64,000 nt of DNA from Magicicada septendecula (Eukaryota > Arthropoda > Insecta > Hemiptera > Cicadidae). This document shows, one piece after another, positions 10,138 to 21,545 of the stretch (the first letter of the stretch is position 1; every line of letters starts with the position of its first letter). The stretch is taken from assembly GCA_034769895.1 (NCBI GenBank), contig CM068373.1, positions 26,912,120 through 26,976,119 of the forward strand, read 5' to 3'. The notes beneath the pieces are model-generated. The model did not search any database and was not told where the DNA came from. It worked only from the letters and a program-made list of their open reading frames with translations. A program made the translations under genes and the position numbers.

Positions 10138-13100
10138 GAAGGGTTGATTCCAAAAACCAGACAAGTCCAAAACTGACCTTTTTGTGATAATGGCACCTAC
10201 AGCTTCTCCATGACTAGTGCTATCTAGTGGTATAATTTGATCCTTCAAATAACATTTTAGTCCAGAGATATAAGGTGGAAAATGTTGGACATTCTGCAAA
10301 AACTAGACAAGTCCAGGGTCTTTTCAGCAAAAAACCAGATTAGTCCTGGACCTGTCTGGTTCTTTCAGAAATGTGAAGTAGAGCGCATTACTGTGTTACT
10401 CTAACTAGTAGCTTATTCTTTGAGTAGCATTCAGAGAGTGAGGTTAGTTTGTATTACTACATAGATTGTCTTCAAAATCAAATAGTTTTGTTCAACGATG
10501 AAAGATAATAATCACTGCGAGTGGTCAAAAAAACAACAGAAAATTATGAAAAAAGAGAGCATTATAAGAGATGCAAAAGTGCGAGGTGAAGAACATACGA
10601 TAAACCACGTGGAAAATCTTGCGCCAAAGCGAGTGGCCGGTGAAGATTGCAAGTAAGTTGTTCAATACATTGTTTACGTTATTTTCAATGAATGTTTTAA
10701 ACTTTAAAATTACCTGAATGTTGGTATAGGCTTGCAGTTCGAATATTGTAGACCCTGAAAAGTTAGTTCTCAAACGTTTATAAATGCCATAAACGTAATT
10801 ATAAAATGCCGTAAGTAATAAGCTGAAATTCAGATATTGTATCAGATTCTTTTTCTTAAAATATGCTACAACATGCATTGTAGTCTTAACAGAGCCTGGC
10901 ATGATATGATTTAGGCATACTCCAACAGGTGGTAACATTAGACTCTCCTTTTTGTCATTATAAGCTACAGAATGCATTATTGGGTAAATAAAAGTTTAAT
11001 GAAATATATCAAATGAAAAAATAACATTATGTAACGCAATGGTGCACACAGGGTGGGATTTTAGGAGCAAAATCCCTCCCGGAAACATGTAAAAAATTAA
11101 AAAAGTACTTCCAAAAATTAAGCTGTAATTTTTCTTTTCACATTTTTAAACAATACGGAGTCCTAATATAGAAAACGTCTTCCTTATAAGAAAATAATAA
11201 CAGAAACCAGTGCTGTGCACCTCGTTCTTAATTTTTTGAAACGCCTCCTGCGAAAAAATATCCTGGATGCGTCACTGGCTTAATATAATGAATCAAAACT
11301 AATATTATGTACTTATTTTGATTTTGGTTTTTTAAGTAAATTTCTAACTAATTTCATTTCATTATTTCAGATGTTCGAGGTTTCAGTGCTTCAGCAAAGT
11401 AGATGTCGACAAGCAGTAGAAGATTTTGGAAGATTTCAACAATCTAGGTACAAAGAATGACCAAGACTCACATCTCTGTAGACTAATAGCTATTCGCCTC
11501 ATTGCAAGAAAGCGGCCGCGGATCACTGACCTGGATGCAAGGACAGACCATGCAGCTGCCTATTCTTGCAAACTCCGTATCGAAGGTAAATAGATTCCTA
11601 TATGTCAAAAAGCATTCTTAAATTTCCACGGGATTTCTAAGAACAGGCTCAATAGGTTACAACATAGTTTATTGGAAACTGGAAAGTTGCCAAAAAGCAA
11701 ACAAGGTATTCATAAGTCTAGGCCTAGGAAGCTTCCTGATAGTGTTCAATATCTTGTATAACATCACATTAATTCGTACCAGGCTAGAAAATCGTACTAC
11801 TCGATTAGGAATAATCCCAACCGGAGGTACCTCCCTGAGGATTTGACTGTTGCTGACATGCATCAACATTTTCTGGGTCTGTACCACATAAACATATACA
11901 AATCATAATGGTCTATTTTCAGTACTTTAATATAAACTTTGGGTACCCAAGATCAGATACATGTGCAACATGTGACTGATTTCAACAAAAGATTAATTCA
12001 GCTACAGATGAAGGTATAAAATCCCAATATACTTTAGAGAAAACCCTCCACCTAAAAAAAGCAGATGCCTTTTATTATGAAAGCTAAGGAAGGAGTTATA
12101 ACATGCATTTCCTTTGACTTTATGCAAAATCTCCGTCTTCCGCACATTCAGAGTGGTCCTGTTTACTATTCAAGACAGTTGTGGTATAATATTTTTGGTG
12201 TTCATGACTTGTCAGATGATTCTGTGAGAATTTATCTGTACCTAGAGCATGAGGCTAATAAGGGACCAAATGAAGTCACATATTAGATCTTAGATGCAAT
12301 AAATAACCTTCCGGATGGCAAAATGCATGATGAGCTTGTTTTGTTTTCAGACGGTTGCCCTAGACAAAATAAGAACAAAACAATGGACCAGTTTCTTTAC
12401 TGTTTAGTCCACGAGCTGAAACTTTTCTAAAAAGTCACGTACCTCTTTCCCATCAGAGGGCATAGTTACCTTCCAAATGACCAGGATTTTAGCCTAATTG
12501 GCAAGAACAAAAAGTCAACCACTAAAGTGGAAATTCCCGAAATGTGGGACAAAATAGTAGAGGAAGCAAGGAAGCATCCTTCACTGTTTCACCTGAAGAT
12601 TATGACCCATAAAGATTTCATTGATATGAAGAATGCTGTGGAGCCTTTCTTCTTGAAAACACCTAAGCCCCCCCTGAAACTTCATGAAGTTAGGATGATG
12701 TTGTTTCAGAAAGAAAACACATTTACCTCCGGAAATCATACTATGGGCCATGGAAAAGACATATTGTGATAAACAAGCATTACCATTGAGACGTTATCAG
12801 CATTGGCCTGTCAAAGCTGTACAAGTCTCCACCTGGACTGCAGCCTGCTAAGCAACGTGATTTGCTGAAACTTATACAGTATCTTGAAGACCCGACACAT
12901 CGCCAATACTACGAGTTATTACTGCAGAACATGACATTGAGTACTGAAACTCCAGCCGCAGAGGAAAATGTTGAGATTGACAATGACGACAATTATGATG
13001 GCTGTGATGATAATTAGAAACAATATACAGCAGCAAGTCAAAAACATGTATTTTTTATTTTCCTATTTATTACATAATGAACAATAAAACTGAGACATAA

Positions 13101-13335
13101 TAAAATTTTTGTCTTTTAATTCTGTAAAAACCAGACAAATCCAAAAGTTTTTAATTTTTTCTCAAAATATACTTTATTTAAAACAATGTTATTAACATTT
13201 ATGCAAAGATATGTAGTAGCCACAGTTATAAATAAAATTTCACTTCTTTCCACACAGCAGAAAACAAGCCACACATTTTTTTAATTCCTGAGAATTTACA
13301 TTTTTGGACATGTCTGGTTTTAGAATCAGCCCTTC
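10138..13335 (+). mobile_element. Sola-like DNA transposon with TIRs and 4-bp TSD
   Basis: The left end GAAGGGTTGATTCC plus an ACCAGACAAGTCC tract is matched in inverted form at the right end (GGACATGTCTGGTT then GAATCAGCCCTTC), giving ~30-bp TIRs. ACTT flanks both sides. The ACCAGACAAGTCC-type motif recurs inside both ends (near 10300, 10332, 10352 inverted, 13130), like subterminal transposase-binding sites. The interior carries a spliced transposase gene on the plus strand. The 4-bp duplication and the SDGC..QNKN transposase motif suggest the Sola superfamily; that label is from memory of the family. Confidence 0.8.
10498..13017 (+). pseudogene. Spliced transposase gene of the Sola-like element (inactivated)
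   Basis: Exon 1 runs from ATG 10498 to 10652 (donor GTAAGT). Exon 2 runs from 11371 (acceptor TTTCAG) to 11585 (donor GTAAAT). Exon 3 starts at 11647 and the frame ends with TAG at 13015-13017. The exon 1-2 junction makes EDCKCSRFQCF in frame. Exon 3 pieces read, in order, SRPRKLPDSVQYLV, NSYQARKSYYS, RRYLPEDLTVADMH, FDFMQNLRLPHIQS, ELVLFSDGCPRQNKNKTM, RGHSYLPNDQDFSLIG and QPAKQRDLLKLIQYLEDP, matching the transposase family's order. Stops in exon 2 and exon 3 plus frameshifts show it is non-functional. Splice sites are inferred from consensus and frame. Confidence 0.7.
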
Positions 13336-13339
13336 ACTT
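13336..13339. repeat. Target site duplication ACTT (right)
   Basis: Pairs with 10134-10137. Confidence 0.85.
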
Positions 13340-13600
13340 AAATTCTTTATACTTTATATTATCCAGCAGAAGATTTATGTTTTCGTAAGTTTCTTTCAGA
13401 TCCGTAGCATAACCTAGTGGCACTGATGGAAACTTATTCCCAATGTGCAGAAGCACGGCTTTGAGACTAACTTTAGAACAATCAATAAACAAACGCAACT
13501 CCTCTGTTTTACACTCATGACCAAGTGATTCCATTACGGAAAAACATTATTACAAAAAAAACAAGTCCTTTTCTAACGAAAAAGTTCATGAAGTCATTAT
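13336..13600 (-). pseudogene. Conserved insect multicopy protein, N-terminal part (decayed)
   Basis: The minus-strand reading contains MESLGHE, EELRLFIDCSKVSLKAVLLH and NINLLLDNIKYKEF, which in this family directly precede the ICVDLK...FLCEWDSRDR segment. The frame runs out exactly where the transposon at 10138-13335 begins, and resumes beyond its other end, so the two pieces are one gene split by insertion. Sequence above 13534 still resembles the family but is out of frame. Confidence 0.75.
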
Positions 13601-13753
13601 GCGTATTTCGTGGTGGAGAAGATTCCAAACTTTATTTATAAAATTATTTATAAAGTTGTTTATTGTTCTATGCCATTTCAGATTTTCTTTCATATCAAAC
13701 TGATCATTCTTAAATGCTTATTCAATACAAATGTTTTATTCATTTATGTAGTA

Positions 13754-14414
13754 CACTAAAAGCTCGGTTATCCGAATCTCGTTTATCCGAAAATTCGGTT
13801 TATCTGAAACAAAATTTGTATAAATATTAAAAGACATTGAAGAATGTACACAGTTACAAGAAGAAGACGTGTCCGAGTGGATGAATTCGGAAAACGAATT
13901 CCAGGATGATCCTGGATATCAGCTGTTATTCGATGACGAAATTGTTCCACAATGTTCACAACAGCCCGGTGAGGACAAAAGCTCTGACGATGATGTGGAA
14001 GACAAAATGGGAGTCAATCATACGTAGGCAACGTCAATGTTTGAAGAGCTATTGTCGTATTTGGAGCGACAAGACGAAACTTCCCCTGCAGAACTTCTAA
14101 CAATGAAACGTCTTCGAGATCGGGCAGCCAGCCAACGAGCATCAAAGCTTAGGCAAAAAACTATGATTTATTATTGAACGAACAAGCAATAGGACTGTTC
14201 CAATACTGTAGAAACGCTAATTTAGAATGCGGTGCAGTTTTATAGTTTATTTTGTCATATTTACTGTAAGTAACTCTTAAATTATTATTGTTATTAAATA
14301 AAGTTACTGTACTTACATGTGTTATTATTTAAATTGAAGTTTCGGATTATCCGAAATTTCGTTTATCCGAAACGGGCACGGTCCCATTAACTTCGGATAA
14401 ACAAGTTTTTAGTG
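13754..14414 (+). mobile_element. pogo/Tigger-like element, internally deleted
   Basis: The termini are CACTAAAAGCTCGGTTATCC at the left and an inverted counterpart at the right (GGATAAACAAGTTTTTAGTG), flanked by TA on both sides (13752-13753 and 14415-14416). GTTTATCCGAA-type repeats recur inside both ends, typical of Tigger/pogo ends. Only the C-terminal part of a transposase remains: about 13835-14160 reads EEDVSEWMNSENEF, FDDEIVPQCSQQPGED, then after a shift EELLSYLERQDETSPAELL and RDRAASQRASKLRQK. This acidic-to-basic tail follows the DDE domain in Tigger/jerky-type proteins. The catalytic domain is gone. Confidence 0.75.
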
Positions 14415-15270
14415 TATAAATAATACCATAATATAATTTCATAATTTTTATAAAATATATAACACTTAGGAGGGGGTAACTTGAAAACTAAGGGTTATAG
14501 ACAAATTAAGTTAACATTTTTGAATTCAGGGGGAAAAGACATAGGCCTATAAGAAACGTTTTTACTTGCTCTGGTACGAAATCTTTGTTTACAAGTGTAA
14601 TGGTTTAATGTTTACATATAGACATAGCCAAGCGTCTACAAGGCCAGTGATGTGGCAATACTGTGTTTACAGAGCTTGGTTGCAAAGCGTTTGGTTAACT
14701 AACAACACAGGTCGATAGCCGGAAGGTCGAACTGTATTCCTCGCGTCTCCCAAGGCAAGGCAATTAGAAGTATAATTTGCCAACGTTGGACGTTATTATA
14801 CCAAGCCCTTTGTTAAGCTGAATAGTCAAGTCGTTAGAGGTTTACCTACCCACAAGTTATGAAACACGTCAGATCTCATTCCCCTCTGCAAGCATTTAGC
14901 TTCTGATACAAACGTAAACTAAACAATGACTTTCCTTTTTCATTTCTTTTTTTTTTACATTCTAATGAGCAACGAACTACAGCATTGTGACAAAGTTACC
15001 AAATGTCCTAGTGCAGACGGGAACTTAAAAAGAAAACAAGAAAGAAACATGTCCTAACTACTTTTCAAAGACAGTGGGAACCGACTGCAAAAAATGTGCC
15101 GATGTTTGCTTTTTATAACTACTGGAAAGTTGGCCTCTACGCCTAAGGCATTTTTGCGCGACTAAAATAGTTAAAAGTTTTAGTGTTAAAATTAGAAAAA
15201 ACAAAACTGATTTCTAATACGGGATTGTACTAATTAAAAGATCCCGTCAGTTACATTGTAAGTTCTTCTT
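14415..15270. other. No gene; part of a dispersed repeat
   Basis: About 14745-14850 resembles 27760-27850 and 35975-36085 (shared pieces GCAATTAG, ATAATTTG, TTAAG.TGAATA.TCA). Nothing else is recognised. Confidence 0.4.
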
Positions 15271-15275
15271 TGCAG

Positions 15276-15490
15276 TTTTCTTCTTCTTCTTCTTCTTCTT
15301 CTTCTTCTTCTTCTTCTTCCAGGATTAGGGTATTAGCCTCTCCAGTCCCGTAGGATTCCTCATTCCCATTACCCCCTCTCTTACCAACAATCAACAATTC
15401 TCCTACCACGGAGTCTATAATCTAGAGCTTCCTCTCCCTACCCTCACAAAACACTCGTGCCAATCTGATCAACTGCAGACATCTGGAAGT
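15276..15490 (-). repeat. (TTC)n microsatellite and probable LINE 3' tail
   Basis: 15278-15319 is (TTC)n, that is (GAA)n on the minus strand, just after GGGACTGGAGAGGCTAATAC-like sequence that resembles the 3' end of RTE-type LINEs. The coding part is too decayed to prove. The same LINE-tail/trinucleotide arrangement occurs at 20082, 23319, 27427, 28276 and 35848. Confidence 0.45.
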
Positions 15491-15959
15491 GAGGCGGTGG
15501 TAAATGGGCTGCTTATAAATGGGCTGCGTTTACAGCTTCCAATGAGTTATGGGCACATTTATCCACAAACCGCTTTGAACAGACGTACTCAAGTAACACG
15601 CATAGTATTTATGTGGATACAAGTTTGCGGTGGAAGTTTTCAATTGCCTTCTAAGAGCGATATAAAGAACAAGACTGAGCTTGCATCAAAACTTGTGGGG
15701 ATGTGCAGAATTTCTAACCGTATGCGTGTAAAAGTAGAGCAACATTTATTTTTTAAGAACAGTTTCAATCATAGAATAACTTTCTTCCTTCACGTACTTG
15801 TACTAGTAAGATATAATACAATTAATAACAATTAATAACAAATCATAACATGCAGTAATAAACCATAAATAAACCAATTCTTACTGCTTATAACATTTAG
15901 TTTTACATTTATTTCGTAAATCATTCAATTCGTAGTGACCGTCAATCAATGAATTTCCC

Positions 15960-16275
15960 GATGAAGCGTTTGCGAGGATCCGTGAAAAGAGAATAACACA
16001 AATTTTAAAATATTTTTGTCGACTTTTCGACAACACTTATTGTCATCATCAGGACCTGTGTACGGATACAAGAGAAAATATCAAACACAACATATCAATT
16101 AGTTGAGTGAATTCTTATAATTGATCTGATTGTTAATCTTATAATTCTTAACTGTTGTGTTTGATATTTTCTCTTCTATTCATACACAGGTCCTGATGAT
16201 GACAATAAATAATGTCAAAACTTCGACACAAATAATTTAAAATTTGTGTTACACATTTTTTATCGATCCTCCCAA
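15960..16275. repeat. Foldback repeat with CTGATGATG motif on both arms
   Basis: About 15965-16090 is repeated in inverted, diverged form at about 16150-16275: AACACAAATTTTAAAATATT against its inverted copy, and GTGTTTGATATTTTCTCTT in the right arm matching inverted sequence in the left. Each arm carries CCTGATGATGACAATAA followed by a GTC...GAAA or GTC...AAAA segment (16023-16052 minus, 16193-16221 plus). There is no coding sequence. Confidence 0.75.
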
Positions 16276-16650
16276 AACCTTCGTCGCAAAATTTATTTCT
16301 TAAGTTGGATTGAAATTTATTTAGTCGATTCGAAATTAATAAAAATTTGCGTGTTTAACTAATCGAACTACAAGTTATTTTGATTATTATCCTCACAGAA
16401 TTGTCAAAATAAACTGTTACATGGCAAACAATAAAAGAAATCCGTGTTATTTATAACTTCAGCTTCAGCGTTCAGCAACAGGGACTGAACTAATATAATT
16501 ATTAAAACCGATTTTTGTTGTAATAACTAAGTTCAAATTTTGACATTGTCAAACAACACAGTCACTCAATTTTTACATCTTTTCTTCTTCTTCCTCTTTC
16601 CTCCTCCTCCTACTCTTCATTATTATTATAATTATCATTAATAATATTGT
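16276..16650. other. No recognisable gene
   Basis: AT-rich sequence with pyrimidine-rich TCTTCC stretches near 16580. Confidence 0.4.
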
Positions 16651-16652
16651 TT

Positions 16653-16716
16653 CATTGTTGTTATTATTATTATTATTATTAGTAGCAGCAGTAGTAGTAG
16701 TAGTAGTAGTAGTAGC

Positions 16717-16761
<45 letters not shown>
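16653..16761. repeat. Compound (ATT)n(AGT)n microsatellite
   Basis: TTATTATT units pass into AGTAGCAGCAG and a long run of AGT triplets. Confidence 0.95.
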
Positions 16762-16762
<1 letters not shown>

Positions 16763-16989
16763 TTAATGTCATGATTAATAAACCCCAGAGTACATCACTG
16801 AGTTCATGTTATACAACTATAGACGGTTTTCCTTGCTTGCTAGTTGAGACATCTAGAGATGTGTTTGTTCTGTTTGCTGCTGAATTTTGACGCAGAAAAA
16901 TTGGCTGGGCTACCTAAATGTGTCAAACCCATCGCCATGCAATACTGTCTTACTAATGCCAGCCAACGTATGATGGGAAAGTCGATTAA

Positions 16990-17455
16990 TTCGGGATATT
17001 AATTGATGACTCGTTGGGCACTTGGTGAAACATATTAATACAAAGGTTTTGTAAAATATATAAAAACACTTGGTACGTTTCACAGATTTTATTTAACTCT
17101 GACAGATGTTTCGACCTCTTAAGTCATTGTCAAAGAGATGAATGAAGACTAAACTCAGGATGTAAGGTGGACATCTGGTTAGGGCATGTGTTGTGGGAAC
17201 ATGTGCGAGGGGGTTGCAGGAGCTAAGAGAAGGTCAATTACAGACACTTGACATTCTCTTAGCTCCTGCAACCGCCTCCACATCTTCACCCCTCGCACAT
17301 GTTCCCACAACACATGCCCTAACCAGATGTCCACCTTACATCCTGTGTTTAGTCTGCATTCATTTCTTTGACAATAACCTAAGAGGTCGAAACAGCTGTC
17401 AGAGTTAAATAAATATGTGAAACGTACCAAGTGTTTTTATAAATTAATTCAGGGT
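16990..17455. repeat. Large foldback repeat, copy A
   Basis: The left arm (about 17040-17235) and right arm (about 17255-17450) are near-complementary, including GGACATCTGGTTAGGGCATG against its inverse and AGCTAAGAGAA against its inverse near the centre. CTTGGTACGTTTCAC occurs in the left arm and its inverse at the right end. A related copy in reverse orientation lies at 31838-32275, with ~85% similarity by eye over the shared outer arm (ACTCGTTGGGCACTTGGTG). Arms include GAAACA preceded by GACAATGACTTAAGAGGTC-like sequence, a variant of the motif found at PLE ends. Confidence 0.8.
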
Positions 17456-18190
17456 TCATATTACGAATAACTCATAGCTTAAGTAGCCCCTGAGAGCGTC
17501 TGACGCGTGACTTTCATGACGAGACACAAAGCGGGCGTTTTCCTTATCGGTTACTGACTTAGCTTACAGGAGTGCAGGAAGGATGTTTCCTCGGCCGTTG
17601 CAAACAAATTAGTTGCCAGTTTTCAAATGAAATCTTCCAGAGGACAGACACAGAGCCCCTCTGTTGAACCTAATTTCTCACTTACCACAGGGTCACCGGG
17701 TTGAACCGTAGACATGGGTTTGCAATAGGCTACTACCAGCGTACGCTTGCTGATGGCCGACAATAGAGACTACTAAGCAGGAGCCGAGCAACAGAAACGA
17801 CAATATTTTGTTACAGCCAGGCGTGCGTTCTACTAAAGCAATAAAACGTTTAGCTGTGAAACGTCGAATCATTTTTAGAGTACCATTTAGTCACGTGGAT
17901 GTTGAAGTTGAGACGTCACCCGAACGACAAGGTAGTTTACAAGTTTGACCCACTGGGTGGGTCTTCGCTTTCAGGAAGAGACATTGTATTTAAAGGTAAA
18001 GGAGATCGCTTCTAATTTGTCTGAGACAGACGCAATGCGCCACTTCCCCAACTAGTTAGGAAGAATGTGAAATTGTCCTTGAATCATTACTCTCGCCTGC
18101 CAGAGGGACAGAAAACCATGAAAAAGACGACGGAGCCGACGACAGATCCTAGATGAATCTGTTGAATCGATGAAGCATCGACTGCGGGCA
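17456..18190. other. No recognisable gene
   Basis: No domain or repeat recognised on either strand. Confidence 0.4.
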
Positions 18191-18194
18191 AATG

Positions 18195-18610
18195 CCAGAG
18201 AACGTAGCATCAACACTCACCCTGAAGATTCAGTGCAAATACCGAATGTGCCCTGAATGCGTTAGTTACACAATGTTCGCTGCTATTGGTGTTTGGGCCA
18301 GCTTATAGAGCAGGCCGTAGTGGCATACTTCGTTGAAGATTTTGCTCAGCTCCAACAGAACAACGTCTGGACTGATGCCTGTTGGCGGCGTCTGCTACAG
18401 GGTAGCGTAGTGCCTCGTCGAAACCTGAATTGATCCTCGCATATGATGCTATCTACCAGGGATCGAAAACTGGTTAAAAGTGGTCGCTCTGATAGCTTCG
18501 AGATCTGAGATTGCTGGGAAGAGCGACATCAGGCGGTAGCTCCCAGGAATCGTTGGCGGCTTCTTAGTTTTCTGAATTAGAATGATGTTTGCAGTCTTCC
18601 ATAAGAAGGG
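18195..18610 (-). pseudogene. Jockey-type reverse transcriptase fragment (decayed)
   Basis: The minus-strand reading gives PFLWKTANIILIQKTKKPP, PGSYRLMSLFPAISDLE, VVLLELSKIFNEVCHYGLLY and KLAQTPIAANIV, then after stops IFRVSVDATFSG. These match the Jockey-clade blocks W(K)xANIVxIPK, YRPISLLPxxSK, LLDxSKAFDxVWHxGLL and TFRVSVDG in order. The catalytic Asp of LLD is Glu (LLELSK), and there are stops and frameshifts. Confidence 0.65.
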
Positions 18611-19148
18611 TAATTATCGTAGGCTCTTCATGTTAATTATACTAATCTTACAAAATTCAAGACTACCTGCTTTGTTTTATATTCGAAGTTTTTCGTTAAT
18701 CACATTTAAACAAATGTTTATCAATAACGGTAAAAATCGCTTAAACTTCGCAATTGCCGATGTTAGATTTACTCACCATCCTAATCACAGAAGCTGAACA
18801 CTATATAACAGAACTACAACTCTTCTTATTCTTTGTTTCACAAAGAATATATACATCAAAAATACTTGTAAATAAAGACTACACTTTAAACATATAGCTG
18901 AAAGTGTACGTGTTGCATTAGAAATGCTACAACAAGCTTCAAGCCTCTAGAAGCCATAAAATTTTCAGTAACGGAAACTTCGAAATTAGCGAAGAGTTTT
19001 TACAAAAACGAGTTAGGTCGGGTTCTAGGCTGGGCGGAGTCCGTCCTGCCCCCCCCCCTTTCTGGGCTACGAGCCTGCTCTACCTGTCACACTATAGATT
19101 GTAGATGGTAATTTGTCTATAGTGTTTATAGATAGTACCATGGTTCGG
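18611..19148. other. No recognisable gene
   Basis: Contains a short C-rich run near 19052. The ORF at 18582-18797 has no recognisable domain. Confidence 0.4.
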
Positions 19149-19149
19149 C

Positions 19150-19400
19150 ATATCCATATATCTTCTACGTCTTCTTTAATACATGGCTAGGGCTATAGCC
19201 CGTTCCGATTTTACAGAGTCTCTGACTATTTTTCCCAGGGTCTTCCACGATCTCTCGTCCCTACTGACCTACGTATATTCGAACGCTTGTTTAGGAATAC
19301 GCTTGACTACCATGCGTTCCACGCAAAAATTATCCATACGCCTATATAATTTTTGTAATTATATGGCTATTTTTTGTAATAGGCCGCCAACACTGTTAAC
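19150..19400 (-). pseudogene. Possible LINE C-terminal tail, very decayed
   Basis: The minus-strand reading contains LYRRMDNFCVERMVVKRIP, then KQAFEY, VSRDERSWKTLG and AIALAMY. This loosely resembles the RM..ERMPKxAxxYxPxGxRxxGRP tail of endonuclease-RT LINEs. Weak and easily wrong. Confidence 0.3.
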
Positions 19401-20075
19401 TAGGAATACTGAATATTGGTGCACCAATAGGCTTTTATTAATTGAAACGCGTTGATCCTAAATACAAATTATCCACTATTTCAATTCACACGCTAAATAA
19501 TTACAGAAATTTCTTTCAAGCTTCAACGTAACTAGCAGGCCTTGTGACGATTTAGGCTAATGTTAATATCGTGTACTGATAGCCTTCTTCTCCTTATCTC
19601 TTTAAGCATTAGGACTGCAGCCTGTAGCAGCCAGGTGACAGTGGTACAATTCGCGTTTCGCCACCGCCAGAGAGACATCTTAGTTAACACCTTGGGTTTG
19701 GCGAGCCGCACGCTATGTACTGTTAGTGTATTATAAAACGTTTAAAGTATTTTGCTTATTGTTTGAGGCTAAAATAGTAAATATGTTTGTCTAGTACAGC
19801 GAGCTCATTGAGCGCATGGTTCTGTGTTTCAACCCGTATCATGTATTTATCATGAAATCCTTCCAAACTCTAATAGGCTTGTTTCCCGGCAGCTGGAAAA
19901 TTAAATGCATTCTAGACATTATATTTTCTGAAAGTACACGAATATTAAATCACACAAATATAATTGGTCGCTAATATGCTTCTAATTTTTTCAATTTATT
20001 TCAGAGTCTCTGGATTGACATTTAGTAGGGAAGTATAAGCCACTTAAAAAACTAGTAACGCGTTTTTTGCTTCTC
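19401..20075. other. No recognisable gene
   Basis: No domain, tandem array or inverted repeat recognised. Confidence 0.4.
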
Positions 20076-20081
20076 TTCTTC

Positions 20082-20098
20082 TTCTTCTTCTTCTTCTC
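20082..20098. repeat. Short (TTC)n at LINE 3' end
   Basis: This sits directly downstream (on the minus strand) of the LINE fragment at 20100-20900 and is (GAA)n in the element's orientation. Confidence 0.8.
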
Positions 20099-20099
20099 A

Positions 20100-20900
20100 A
20101 ATTTGTTTTGCATCCGGATCTTATGCATTCTTTCATCATAGTCTGTCCAATCCTGCCTGTTTTGCGTTATTCTTTCATTCAGGGTATTCTCCCAAGGATC
20201 TTCCTTATTTCATTATTCCTTAGGCGGTCCCTCCGTGATACTCCTAGTACTGATTGTAAAAATCTCATTTCACTAGCCAGTTTCCGGCTTTGGGTCTCTG
20301 CGTTCAGTGTCCAAGTCTCACTGCCACAAAGGCCGCATGGCACTGCCATTACTTTGTAAAATTTCAAAAAAGTATCTCTTCTGACCTTTCCATTCAGTGT
20401 TCTTCTTATCGTTCCACACATGTGATTACACTTCTCTATTTTTTTAGTCTACATATATCTCACCAACATAAGGTAAGTCACGTCCAATGAACCTGAATGA
20501 ATGCACTTGCTCAATTAGTTGATCATTAGCAATCTTTAAAAGCCATGGACTTAGTCTTGATAACAGAAATCTCCATACAGCTTGATTATCTGCTGCAATT
20601 CCTAGATGGCTCTATGCAGGCTATTTTCATTGTCTGCTATTATGATCGTCAGCGAACATCAGAGTTTTGATGAAATTACGTTTACTGAAACTGTCTCTAA
20701 AGTTCAGTAACTAACTAGCCTCTGCTTCCACTCTCTAGCAGAATCGTCCAAATATAAATTAAAAAGTGTGGGTAAAATGCTATACCATTGTCTGACTCCT
20801 ATATTTATCATTCATTAAGGACTTAACTAGATTCAGTCTTTTCAATGATCTCTGTGTTCTTGTACATGCTCTAATGATATCTATTCGTTATAGCTTTAGC
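20100..20900 (-). pseudogene. LINE reverse transcriptase 3' part, RTE/CFDP2-like
   Basis: The clearest segment (20179-20421) reads MCGTIRRTLNGKVRRDTFLK, FYKVMAVPCGLCGSETWTL, AEMRFLQSVLGVSRRDRLRN and NEIRKILGRIP. This is the region downstream of the RT palm in endonuclease/RT LINEs (FYKxxxxPxLLYGSETW, then RxRNxxIR). Further upstream on the minus strand, broken pieces such as NMEISV.KTKSMAFK can be recognised up to ~20700. There are stops throughout. Confidence 0.7.
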
Positions 20901-21033
20901 ATTTGTCTTTACCAGAATGCTTAAGTACATTTTTTGAAATGTATTTTACAACTACTAAAATCCGGCGAGCAACTAAATAAATACAAATGAAGTAAAACGT
21001 TTTAATTTTGGCCAACAATATCTACATACATAC

Positions 21034-21534
21034 ATTATTTTTCAACATAGTCACCACCGACTTCTACGCACTTTTTACAACGTTACACTAGCTTTTTTAA
21101 ACCTGCATAAAAAAAAATCTACCCCCAGTGACTTCAACCAATTTTTCACTCCTATCATAAGTTCGTCATCGTTTTCAAAGCTCTGAGATTGCAGCCACTG
21201 CTTCAAGTGAAGGAACGGGTGGTAGTCACTTGGTGCGAGGCCTGGGCTGTAGGGTGGATGGTCAAAAACATCCCATCCAAATTTCTCGATAAGGTGAACG
21301 GTTGATCGAGCGGTGTAAAGGCAAGCGTTTTCATGCAAAAACACAATTCCAGATGACGAGGATTCCACGTCGTTTGTTCCGAATGGCACGTCTAAGTTGC
21401 TTTAAAGTTTTGCAGTACGCATCGGCATTAATTGTGACACCACGTTCGAGAAACTCTACAAGCAGCACACCTTGTTGGTCCCAGAAAACTGTAGCCATCT
21501 CACAACTGGCGCGATTTTTTATTACGGCACTCAT
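21034..21534 (-). pseudogene. mariner transposase, 5' deleted
   Basis: The minus-strand reading has MATVFWDQQGVLLVEFL (first catalytic Asp in FWD), ITINADAYC-type spacing, then after a frameshift FLHENACLYTARS, PPYSPGLAPSDYHPF (third catalytic Asp) and KCVEVGGDYVEK followed by a stop at the usual C-terminus. This is the mariner D,D34D transposase order. The second catalytic residue is Glu (HEN for HDN) and the DNA-binding N-terminal ~150 residues are missing, so the copy is dead. The 3' terminus should be near 20985, but a matching 5' inverted repeat was not found. Confidence 0.85.
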
Positions 21535-21545
21535 TATAAATCACG

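Noticed and set aside
10525..10977. 150-codon minus ORF
   Set aside because: It covers exon 1 and intron 1 of the plus-strand transposase gene and resembles nothing.
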